A stretch of 6,514 bases of DNA, from assembly GCA_013330355.1 (NCBI GenBank), contig DUIM01000150.1, forward strand, positions 1 through 6,514, written 5' to 3'. Source of the DNA: Methanosarcinales archaeon (lineage in GTDB: Archaea; Halobacteriota; Methanosarcinia; Methanosarcinales; Methanocomedenaceae). This document shows positions 1 through 4,841 of the stretch, in pieces (within the stretch, counting starts at the first letter, position 1; the number at the start of each line of letters is the position of its first letter). Below the pieces are notes generated by a model. The model saw only the letters and a program-made list of their open reading frames with translations, made no database searches and was not told the DNA's origin. The position numbers and the translations under genes were made by a program.

Positions 1-16
1 TCCCACATATCGCATC

Positions 17-886
17 TTATACTACAAGCCTTGCTACAAGCAGCCCCACATCAAGTCCCATCTCATCTGCAACTACCAGGCATTTGGTCCTGAGCATGTA
101 TGCAATGGGACTGTACCCATATTCTGACATTGTCTCGTAATTTGCCATACCCTTACTGATGATCAGGGTTGCTTCTTCAAAAGCTTCCACAAGTTCGGGA
201 GGAGCCTCATCCAGACACACGCCTATTGCATTGGAACCTGTGGTCAGTACCCTGTCAACCATTTCACCGATGCCATGTATCTCTACATCCTCCATTGTTG
301 CATCATTAAGAATAGGTGCCCCGCGTACCACAAGTGTCACTTTGCCGCCCATGCCCCGTATTTGTTCGATAACCAAAGTATCGAGCAGGATCTCCCCGCT
401 GTTGTCTGTTAAGTACACTACATTATCCAGCAGAGGCACCATCATCTCAATATCATCTACATCAAGCCCTTTGTTGAACAGTTTTTTAAACTCAGCTTCA
501 AAATCATCTTCCCTTACATCGAACCCATCCACACCAAAATCAAAACTATTGCCAATGGCACTTGCAAGGGCGGCACGCCTGAACCCTTCCACCGATATCT
601 TATCACCCACAAGTGAGCGGACCAGTGGCATCAACCCGGCAGCTATCTCCCTGCTCTGAATCTTTTTTTCAATATATGGGTCAGGATCACCAAGTGCCTC
701 GTACGACCTGCGGTGAACTATTGTGGATATCTTTGAGGATGGCTCGCCGGGCCTGAATGTCTCGTGCAGGGCGTCCAGTCCTGCCATCACGGCCCTGGTC
801 ACGATCTGTGGATCGTCTGTACTCAACAGAGCCTGGTAATGTACTCTCGACAGCAGACAATGAGCGCATCTTGGGTTGATCTTCAA
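17..886 (-). CDS. DUF89 / ARMT1-like metal-dependent phosphatase
   Basis: Encodes 289 residues of the DUF89 family, in the archaeal branch typified by Archaeoglobus AF1104. The family comprises metal-dependent damage-control phosphatases that hydrolyse aberrant sugar-phosphate or related metabolites in the cytosol; the substrate of this branch is not known to me. Visible family landmarks are an N-terminal CxxC (C7, C10), a GNSFDFGVDG stretch (112-121), the metal-site Asp-Asn in LTDNSGE (D161, N162), RGAPILNDAT (R188, N194, D195) and SKGMANYE (244-251). The length is normal for this branch. The start is TTG at 884-886; AAGGTGA (900 to 894 on the minus strand) lies seven bases upstream, and the protein then begins with the family-typical KINPRCAHC, so no upstream start is needed. 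It is transcribed away from the small acidic protein at 941. There is no signal peptide or membrane segment. The family call is firm, the physiological substrate is open. Confidence 0.93.
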   Translation of the reverse strand: MKINPRCAHCLLSRVHYQALLSTDDPQIVTRAVMAGLDALHETFRPGEPSSKISTIVHRRSYEALGDPDPYIEKKIQSREIAAGLMPLVRSLVGDKISVEGFRRAALASAIGNSFDFGVDGFDVREDDFEAEFKKLFNKGLDVDDIEMMVPLLDNVVYLTDNSGEILLDTLVIEQIRGMGGKVTLVVRGAPILNDATMEDVEIHGIGEMVDRVLTTGSNAIGVCLDEAPPELVEAFEEATLIISKGMANYETMSEYGYSPIAYMLRTKCLVVADEMGLDVGLLVARLVV

Positions 887-940
887 AACTTATTCACCTT
901 TTTTAGCAATATTAATATCCATGTGGTGACAATAGTTCAT
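887..940. promoter_or_regulatory. Divergent intergenic promoter region
   Basis: This 54-base gap separates two divergent genes. It contains the ribosome-binding site of the leftward DUF89 gene (TCACC on the plus strand at 894-898) and a 10-base AT palindrome, ATATTAATAT, at 909-918, which resembles an archaeal TATA element. Counting about 26 bases rightward from its centre puts initiation near 939, so the gene at 941 could be made from a nearly leaderless transcript. The promoter of the DUF89 gene must lie to the right of 900, because its ribosome-binding site has to be transcribed. No transcript data support these positions; they come from spacing alone. Confidence 0.4.
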
Positions 941-1330
941 ATGGCGATAAATATGTCGGAGCAAGAACCTCAAGATACAACTGAATGGGAAGCCTTTGCG
1001 GATAAAAAGTACAGTGATATTAAGAAAACGCTAAAAGACATTGAAAGTAAGGGTTCTTCCCAGCCACTGGAGCATAACATTAGGGATGTAACAAAAAGTT
1101 TTGGTGATATGTTAACCTCAATGGGTGCCCTTGCTTATGGAATTACCAGCGGTGTGGTGGAGAAAACATCCAGTGAAGAAAGGGAAGCATTCCAGGAAGA
1201 GATGGGTAAAAAGGCCGGTTCGGCACGTAATATAATTGCAGATGAACTGGATAAGGTGTCCAGTGTCCTAAGATCTGAAGCAGAGGTGCCAGAAGAAAAA
1301 GAAGAAACTCCTGACACGTCAGAAGCTTAA
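941..1330 (+). CDS. Small acidic helical protein of unknown function
   Basis: I do not recognise this 129-residue protein. It is rich in Glu, Lys, Asp and Ser, with no signal peptide and no cysteine, so it is probably cytosolic. Residues about 15-36 and 74-112 read as charged amphipathic helices, and 54-73 (FGDMLTSMGALAYGITSGVV) is a milder hydrophobic, Gly-containing stretch between them that could pack in a helical bundle or touch a membrane. The last 17 residues are a Glu/Pro/Thr tail that is likely disordered. The frame stays open back to 764, but that extension overlaps the start of the divergent DUF89 gene and reads as non-coding. ATG 941 (MAINMSEQ) is chosen, with GGTGA at 925-929 eleven bases upstream; ATG 953 (MSEQEP) is a reasonable alternative. 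The composition and uninterrupted frame support a real gene; a function cannot be given. Confidence 0.72.
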   Translation: MAINMSEQEPQDTTEWEAFADKKYSDIKKTLKDIESKGSSQPLEHNIRDVTKSFGDMLTSMGALAYGITSGVVEKTSSEEREAFQEEMGKKAGSARNIIADELDKVSSVLRSEAEVPEEKEETPDTSEA

Positions 1331-1379
1331 GATTTCCTGTTGGGACAATGTGGGGAGGAAGAGGTAATACTTTGCATAT

Positions 1380-1398
1380 ATGGGGGTAAATCCCCCAT
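1380..1398 (+). terminator. Perfect 7-bp hairpin after the 941-1330 gene
   Basis: ATGGGGG (1380-1386) and CCCCCAT (1392-1398) are perfect complements around the loop TAAAT. The hairpin lies about 50 bases past the stop codon of the small acidic protein and is followed by only three T residues and then another C run. It may act as an RNA 3' end or stability element. The archaeal machinery normally relies on U tracts, which are weak here, so the terminator call is tentative. Confidence 0.35.
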
Positions 1399-1435
1399 TT
1401 CCCCCATTCCACTCCCGCTTTGTACTATCGGATAG

Positions 1436-1729
1436 CCGGATGAGCATAATGGCCGATGCCATCTCATCAAACCTGACATCCCACATCTCCATCTGACTCC
1501 GCCTGCCAGCACCACCGACCCCACGTCCACCAACCAGCTCCCATCCCAGTGGTCACCCGGATTCGGGGTGGTGGGTGCGCTGCTGGGGATATTGCTTGGT
1601 GTTGCACATAGAAGCTATCCAATAATCCAAAATCTTAAGAAAATGGAATTCGATCAGAACTCAAAATCGAAAACAAACCAAACAATATTACCGGTAGTAA
1701 TTATTAGACAGCCTCTATGGAACCCATAA
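1436..1729 (+). pseudogene. Remnant of a PGF-CTERM-like surface protein C-terminus
   Basis: The plus-strand frame is open from just after a TAG at 1433 to a TAA at 1727, but contains no upstream start codon with a ribosome-binding site, so it is not an intact gene. Its middle has the layout of an archaeosortase-processed C-terminus: a Pro/Thr/Ser-rich linker (PPASTTDPTSTNQLPSQW, about 1499-1552), the tripeptide PGF at 1556-1564, a hydrophobic segment (GVVGALLGILLGVA, 1565-1606) and then HR. In intact PGF-CTERM proteins the chain ends within a few basic residues of this point. Here it runs on for some 40 more residues, while the neighbouring frame meets a stop (TAA at 1621-1623) soon after, consistent with a frameshift. 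The N-terminal body of the protein is absent. Known: PGF-CTERM marks S-layer and other exported archaeal proteins. Inferred: this is a decayed fragment. A chance match to a short degenerate motif cannot be excluded. Confidence 0.42.
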
Positions 1730-1730
1730 T

Positions 1731-1756
1731 CTCAGGCAATATGCATTTTGCCTGGG
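1731..1756 (-). terminator. Hairpin just downstream of ygiQ
   Basis: CAGGCAA (1733-1739) and TTGCCTG (1748-1754) form a perfect 7-base inverted repeat with an 8-base loop, extendable by a G-U and a C-G pair. It begins about ten bases beyond the ygiQ stop codon in the direction of ygiQ transcription. There is no U tract after it on that strand, so it may be an RNA 3'-end stabilising stem rather than a terminator. Confidence 0.33.
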
Positions 1757-1764
1757 GCTCAGAT

Positions 1765-3639
1765 TCATTCATTTTTACTCCACTTCCGTCTCACCAAACA
1801 CTGCCATTCATTACCGATTAGATTCTCTTGCCCCACCATCTTCAGCCCCTCATACACCAGCCTGTAATTCCTCTCATCCCTGTACTGCATAAGAGCCCGC
1901 TGTATCCTCTTCTCCCTCCCCTTTGCCACATGCACCTCCTCCATAGTAAAGGGATCGATGCCCGTATAATACATACACGTAGAAGCCGTCATAGGTGTAG
2001 GCGTGAAATCCTGCACCTGTTCAGTGTACAGTTCATTGTCCCTGATATACTCGGCAAGTTCCACCATATCCTCAACCGTACATCCCGGATGGCCGGACAT
2101 AAAATAAGGTATAAGGTATTGTTCCTTCCCCAGTTCCTTGTTCACTTCTTTGAACTTGCTCCTGAATTCCTCAAACACCTCCCTTGAAGGTTTGTACATA
2201 ATATTAGTTACATGCCGGGTCACATGTTCAGGTGCCACCTTGAGCTGCCCGCTGACGTGGTGCTTACACAGATCATGAAGATAACCTGAAGAATCTGCCA
2301 ATACCAGATCATAACGTATCCCGGACCCTATGAACACCTTCTTCACCCCCTGTATTTTGCGCAGGCGGTGCAACAGTTCTACCTGTTGTTCATGACTGGT
2401 ATCAAGGCTATTGCAAAGCGGACGGGTACATATCTTATCGGCACAGGCCCCTTCTGTTTCCCACCTGCCGCAGGTCATGCCATACATATTAGCAGTGGGG
2501 CCGCCCACATCCTGCACGATACCGTTAAAACCAGGCATCTGCACCATTCGTTTAACCTCACGCACTATAGACTCAATACTCCTGCTCTGCACGATGCGGC
2601 CCTGGTGATGTGTTAATGCACAAAAGGAGCATGATGCGAAACATCCCCTGTGGCTCACGATGGAGAATTTAACAGGGGCAAGTGCAGGTATGGCTTTTTT
2701 GTAAGAATGGTGTGCCATCCTTGTATAGGGCAGTTCGTACACATGGTCAAGCTCGGCTGTGGACAACGGCATAGCAGGCCTGTTCTGGATGACCACAGTC
2801 TTAGGATGCTGTTGGGCAACAGGTCTGCCCCTTACCGGGTCCTGATCCTGGTAATGGAGCCTGAAGGCCCTGGCATATAGTCCCTTGTCCTGCGAAACTT
2901 CTGTGAATGACGGCAGTTCAATATATCCCTCATGCCCTATTGCACGCCATTTTTTCAATTCCAGCTTAATGACCGTGCCCGGGATATCAGTAAGGTTGGT
3001 GAGGTCAGTATGGTCAGTGAGGTCGTTTGTATCCTTACCCCCGGAAAGCCGGCCGGCAATCTCCACCATCTGCCGCTCCCCCATCCCGAAAACCAATATA
3101 TCAGCGGGCGCATCTGCAAGGATGGACTGGCGTACTGAATCAGACCAATAATCATAATGAGCGAACCGTCGCAGACTGGCCTCGATACCGCCCAGTACGA
3201 TGGGAGTATCAGGAAAAATGGCGTGCAGCTTATCAGTGTACACGATGGTGGCACGGTTGGGTCTTAAGCCCCCGGTGCCACCAGGGGAATATACGTCATC
3301 ATGTCGTTTTTTCTTATTTGGCGTGTAGTTGTTGACCATGGAATCAACATTGCCGGATGTTACGCCGAATAACAGCCGGGGTTGGCCCAGTTTCCTGAAA
3401 TCATTATCGCTCTTCCAGTCGGGCTGGGCGATGATGCCCACTTTATAGCCCGCATCCCACAGCATCCGTCCAACCAGGGCCGTACCAAAGGAGGGATGGT
3501 CCACATAAGCGTCTCCTGTCACCAGGATGATATCGAATTGTGTAAATCCCAGGGCTTTTGCTTCATCCAGTGACATGGGTAGGAAGTCGGGCTGTTCGTT
3601 CATATTCTGGTCACGACATATTGAGCTTTTTTTGTTCAT
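1765..3639 (-). CDS. ygiQ: YgiQ-family (UPF0313) radical SAM protein
   Basis: Encodes 624 residues matching the YgiQ family along its whole length. The N-terminal Radical_SAM_N-type region contains FDIILVTGDAYVDHPSFG (35-52), IIAQPDW (69-75), an NVDSMVNNYT motif and VLGGIEASLRRFAHYDYWSD (148-167). The radical SAM core has CxxxCxxC as C333, C337 and C340, which would bind the 4Fe-4S cluster that cleaves S-adenosylmethionine, followed by QGRIVQSRS and DVGGPTANMYG. The C-terminal part includes LKVAPEH, KEQYLIPYFMSGHPG and TPTPMTASTCMYYTG. Compared with Escherichia coli YgiQ it lacks only the long basic tail. The substrate of the family is not established. Two starts are possible: ATG 3639, or ATG 3603 (MNEQPDFLPMS), which fits the conserved part better; neither has a strong ribosome-binding site, and a direct repeat spans the first. 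It stands alone, with its own leader of about 100 bases after the toxin gene. Confidence 0.95.
   Translation of the reverse strand: MNKKSSICRDQNMNEQPDFLPMSLDEAKALGFTQFDIILVTGDAYVDHPSFGTALVGRMLWDAGYKVGIIAQPDWKSDNDFRKLGQPRLLFGVTSGNVDSMVNNYTPNKKKRHDDVYSPGGTGGLRPNRATIVYTDKLHAIFPDTPIVLGGIEASLRRFAHYDYWSDSVRQSILADAPADILVFGMGERQMVEIAGRLSGGKDTNDLTDHTDLTNLTDIPGTVIKLELKKWRAIGHEGYIELPSFTEVSQDKGLYARAFRLHYQDQDPVRGRPVAQQHPKTVVIQNRPAMPLSTAELDHVYELPYTRMAHHSYKKAIPALAPVKFSIVSHRGCFASCSFCALTHHQGRIVQSRSIESIVREVKRMVQMPGFNGIVQDVGGPTANMYGMTCGRWETEGACADKICTRPLCNSLDTSHEQQVELLHRLRKIQGVKKVFIGSGIRYDLVLADSSGYLHDLCKHHVSGQLKVAPEHVTRHVTNIMYKPSREVFEEFRSKFKEVNKELGKEQYLIPYFMSGHPGCTVEDMVELAEYIRDNELYTEQVQDFTPTPMTASTCMYYTGIDPFTMEEVHVAKGREKRIQRALMQYRDERNYRLVYEGLKMVGQENLIGNEWQCLVRRKWSKNE
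2985..3024 (-). repeat. Degenerate short tandem repeat inside ygiQ
   Basis: The plus strand shows GGTCAGT twice and GTGAGGTC twice within about 40 bases. On the coding strand it reads DLTDHTDLTNLTDI (residues about 206-219), a repeated T-D-L-T pattern. It falls in the length-variable linker between the N-terminal region and the radical SAM core, so it is likely a tolerated slippage expansion with no catalytic role. Confidence 0.6.
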
Positions 3640-3651
3640 GATATATTGAGC
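3609..3651 (-). repeat. 18-base direct repeat spanning the ygiQ start
   Basis: Plus-strand positions 3609-3626 (GGTCACGACATATTGAGC) and 3634-3651 (GTTCATGATATATTGAGC) match at 15 of 18 bases, separated by a run of seven T. The upstream copy contains the first possible ygiQ start codon (3637-3639), and the other copy lies within codons 5-11. The pair could be a regulator site or the trace of a local duplication that created the N-terminal extension. Confidence 0.6.
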
Positions 3652-3670
3652 CCCTTCCTACACTTCCCAG

Positions 3671-3700
3671 CTGTCCGCCTGCACTTGTACCCCCGGACAG
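3671..3700 (-). promoter_or_regulatory. Inverted repeat in the ygiQ leader
   Basis: CTGTCCG (3671-3677) and CGGACAG (3694-3700) are perfect complements around a 16-base loop. They lie between the toxin stop codon and the ygiQ start, about 32 bases before the latter. In RNA this would be a stem in the ygiQ 5' leader; in DNA it could be an operator. No U tract follows, so it is a poor terminator for the toxin operon. Confidence 0.4.
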
Positions 3701-3723
3701 GTGTCAATGAGATGTTTTTTGAG

Positions 3724-3743
3724 ATAATATTAATATTAATATT
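3724..3743 (-). promoter_or_regulatory. Probable TATA element of ygiQ
   Basis: An uninterrupted A/T stretch made of repeated TAATAT units lies about 90 bases before the ygiQ start and overlaps the last codons of the upstream toxin gene. On the minus strand it reads AAATATTAATATTAATATTA, a good archaeal TATA context. Initiation about 26 bases downstream would give a leader of roughly 65-70 bases that includes the 3671-3700 inverted repeat. It is placed by composition and spacing only. Confidence 0.4.
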
Positions 3744-4002
3744 TCCGGTAAATCTTGCTACTGTGCCCAGTTTCAACAACTATGATCAACAAGCGATCAT
3801 CCTGGATATCCAGGATCACGCGGTATTCACCAACACGATGGGTGAAGAGGGGATGACGTTTTGCCCCTTTTATTTTCTTAACATAAGAATAAGGTTCGCC
3901 TTTGATACCATTGATCGATAAAATAATGTTCTTCGCAATATCCAAAGGGAGCTTTTTAAGATCACTCTTTGCTTTTGAGGTATAGTTGACCTTGTATCTC
4001 AT
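3736..4002 (-). CDS. relE: RelE/ParE-family toxin of a type II TA system
   Basis: Encodes 88 residues with the RelE/ParE fold signature. MRYKVNYTSKAKSDLKKLP at the N-terminus is the usual first strand and helix, the core HRVGEYRVILDI (55-66) carries R56, Y60 and R61, and the end GHSSKIYRKY (79-88) carries H80 and Y85. RelE members are ribosome-dependent mRNA endonucleases whose activity depends on basic residues and a C-terminal aromatic or histidine; ParE members instead inhibit gyrase. The spread of Lys and Arg (K42, K43, K45, K48, R49) favours the RelE type, but the sequence alone does not decide. The ATG overlaps the stop of the upstream antitoxin gene as ATGA (3999-4002), the standard arrangement for coupled translation of a toxin with its antitoxin. 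The gene is intact and of normal length. Confidence 0.9.
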   Translation of the reverse strand: MRYKVNYTSKAKSDLKKLPLDIAKNIILSINGIKGEPYSYVKKIKGAKRHPLFTHRVGEYRVILDIQDDRLLIIVVETGHSSKIYRKY

Positions 4003-4235
4003 GACAGGTCAAACTCTTTCATGATCTCTTCTTCAGAATGAAGGTGGCTCTGTTTGATATCTTCAAGTGCCTCTTCGATACCAAGTATCGCTTCATCGCT
4101 GAGTGGTTCTTCATCGATTGCCAGATTCGCCAACCGTTCTACAACTGAACTATATGATTCACGTGGATAACGTTTCAGAGATGTCAACATATCCTTCACT
4201 CTGGGATTTATGCAGATTGTTGTAGTAGCTGCCAT
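3999..4235 (-). CDS. Ribbon-helix-helix antitoxin (VapB/RelB-like)
   Basis: Encodes 78 residues. Residues 3-12 (ATTTICINPR) are the DNA-contacting beta strand, KDMLTSLKRY (14-23) the first helix and SYSSVVERLANLA (27-39) the second, the classical ribbon-helix-helix order of archaeal antitoxins. The acidic C-terminal half (EEALEDIKQ to KEFDLS) is the kind of tail that wraps around and neutralises the cognate toxin. It is the first gene of a two-gene operon with the RelE-like toxin, sharing ATGA. The ATG at 4233-4235 has no Shine-Dalgarno sequence just upstream. A TATA element at 4259-4271 would place initiation only a few bases before it, so leaderless translation is likely. A perfect palindrome at 4245-4258 is the probable autoregulatory operator. 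Confidence 0.88.
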   Translation of the reverse strand: MAATTTICINPRVKDMLTSLKRYPRESYSSVVERLANLAIDEEPLSDEAILGIEEALEDIKQSHLHSEEEIMKEFDLS

Positions 4236-4244
4236 ATAGTTATC

Positions 4245-4258
4245 TATAGGTGCCTATA
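4245..4258 (-). promoter_or_regulatory. Palindromic operator candidate of the TA operon
   Basis: TATAGG (4245-4250) and CCTATA (4253-4258) are perfect inverted repeats with a two-base centre. The site sits between the TATA element and the antitoxin start codon, where binding of the ribbon-helix-helix antitoxin would block initiation. Autorepression at such palindromes is the norm for type II TA operons; binding here is inferred. Confidence 0.6.
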
Positions 4259-4271
4259 TATTAAATATATG
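4259..4271 (-). promoter_or_regulatory. TATA element of the TA operon
   Basis: The minus strand reads CATATATTTAATA, followed directly by TATA of the palindrome. Its centre lies about 30 bases before the antitoxin ATG, so initiation would be expected within about five bases of the start codon, in agreement with the missing ribosome-binding site. Confidence 0.5.
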
Positions 4272-4371
4272 TTGGTATGGATGTACCTGCTGCCCCACCT
4301 GTGCTGGGGAATGCGGGCGGATGCGTCTATAGTACTTGAAATGATGTACAGAAAAACATTGAAAAAGTGAA

Positions 4372-4506
4372 TTACTTATAGATACGATCTCTTGTGTCAA
4401 TATCAATAAGAACTACACAAAAGTTTCCATAATTAACTCTGTAAAGCACACGAAACTTGCCTACCATAATCCTGAAAACTTTCTCCCTGATAGCAATAAT
4501 CCTGTG
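4372..4506 (-). pseudogene. C-terminal remnant of a second RelE toxin
   Basis: On the minus strand a frame open for 44 residues ends at TAA (4374-4372) and begins right after an in-frame TAG. It spells the C-terminal half of a RelE-family toxin: REKVFRIMVGKFRVLYRV is the core strand pair with the family's G-K/D-F/Y-R-V pattern, and VVLIDIDTRDRIYK is the usual last strand and C-terminus. The first half of the protein, a ribosome-binding site and a partner antitoxin are all missing; the DNA before it is AT-rich and full of stops. It is not a copy of the neighbouring intact toxin, whose equivalent end is GHSSKIYRKY, so it derives from a different RelE lineage. An internal ATG would give about 30 residues, too few for a toxin fold. 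Confidence 0.72.
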
Positions 4507-4603
4507 CTATTTCGACATATTTATACGGAATAAAATTCCATATACATATTACATTCAAAATTATTTAAATATCTATGGTGTGATTAATTTGGGTGAAAAT
4601 AAT

Positions 4604-4616
4604 CATATATATTTAG
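4604..4616 (+). promoter_or_regulatory. Candidate TATA element of the surface operon
   Basis: CATATATATTTAG is the best-placed TATA-like element before the rightward genes. Initiation about 26 bases beyond its centre, near 4636, would give a leader of about 35 bases that includes the GGTGAT ribosome-binding site at 4660-4665. Another AT run at 4560-4573 is a possible alternative, since the whole 4507-4640 stretch is very AT-rich. Confidence 0.35.
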
Positions 4617-4670
4617 TTTATTCAATTGGTGGGAGTAATAATCAATATTTCAATCTCAGGGTGATAGAAT

Positions 4671-4826
4671 ATGAATAAAAAAATAATATTGTCAACATTG
4701 TTTTTTTTCCTGGTGCTTACTATAATAACAGTCCCGGCTTTTGCAATAAGTTATGCCGAAACAGAGCCAGCTGATGTTGGAACCGCAACTTTTACTTCTA
4801 CAGTAAAGTACAGAACATATTTATAA
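4671..4826 (+). CDS. Predicted 51-residue secreted peptide
   Basis: I do not recognise this small protein. It has a clear signal peptide: a basic MNKK, a hydrophobic core at about residues 5-20 (IILSTLFFFLVLTIIT) and a likely cleavage site after VPAFA at residue 25. The remaining 26 residues (ISYAETEPADVGTATF and then STVKYRTYL) have no Cys, His or recognisable domain. The ATG is preceded by GGTGAT at 4660-4665, five bases away, a strong archaeal ribosome-binding site, and a TAG directly before the ATG rules out an N-terminal extension. The stop TAA (4824-4826) comes one base before the Shine-Dalgarno of the cytochrome/S-layer gene, and both genes are in the same frame. It could be a small secreted partner of the surface protein, a leader for translational coupling, or the truncated start of an older surface-protein gene. 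Confidence 0.62.
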   Translation: MNKKIILSTLFFFLVLTIITVPAFAISYAETEPADVGTATFTSTVKYRTYL

Positions 4827-4827
4827 C

Positions 4828-4834
4828 GAGGAGG
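4828..4834 (+). promoter_or_regulatory. Shine-Dalgarno site fixing the TTG start at 4842
   Basis: GAGGAGG is a strong match to the anti-Shine-Dalgarno end of archaeal 16S rRNA and lies seven bases before TTG 4842. It begins right after the stop of the upstream peptide, so terminating ribosomes could reinitiate here. This spacing is the main reason for choosing the TTG start. Confidence 0.8.
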
Positions 4835-4841
4835 ATTTCAT

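Larger units (their letters stand above)
1331..1764. other. 434-base interval with no intact gene
   Basis: Between the small acidic protein and the end of ygiQ no complete reading frame with a convincing start and ribosome-binding site is present on either strand. The interval holds a hairpin at 1380-1398, a broken plus-strand frame with a PGF-CTERM-like tail (1436-1729) and a hairpin at 1731-1756. Minus-strand frames here are Trp/Gly/Ser-rich and look like chance products of C-rich sequence. Confidence 0.7.
4236..4670. other. 435-base interval between the TA operon and the surface operon
   Basis: No intact gene is seen. From left to right it contains the TA operator and TATA box (4245-4271), a short C/G hairpin candidate (CCCCA at 4293-4297 with TGGGG at 4305-4309), a RelE remnant on the minus strand (4372-4506) and an AT-rich promoter stretch for the rightward genes. 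The open plus-strand frame at 4457-4678 is antisense to the remnant at its start and looks non-coding thereafter. Confidence 0.7.

Noticed and set aside
159..659. Plus-strand open frame of 166 codons
   Set aside because: It is antisense to the well-supported DUF89 gene, is Ser-rich with low complexity, and has no family features or ribosome-binding site.
764..940. Longer N-terminus for the gene at 941
   Set aside because: The extension overlaps the start and ribosome-binding site of the divergent DUF89 gene, and its translation resembles nothing coherent; the acidic, helical composition begins only after 941.
1143..1533. Two minus-strand open frames of 89 and 68 codons
   Set aside because: One is antisense to the small acidic protein and both run through C-rich intergenic DNA; compositions rich in Trp, Pro and Gly and missing ribosome-binding sites suggest chance.
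4293..4309. Short CCCCA/TGGGG hairpin as a terminator
   Set aside because: Only five pairs and no U tract on either strand; too weak to list as a functional site.
4457..4678. Plus-strand open frame of 73 codons before the secreted peptide
   Set aside because: Its first part is antisense to the RelE remnant, the rest reads AT-rich promoter DNA as Ile/Tyr/Asn-rich sequence, it has no ribosome-binding site, and it overlaps the better supported start at 4671.
4671..4841. The secreted peptide and the cytochrome as one gene split by a stop
   Set aside because: Both are in the same frame, but each has its own strong ribosome-binding site and its own complete signal peptide, so a single broken gene is less likely than two genes.
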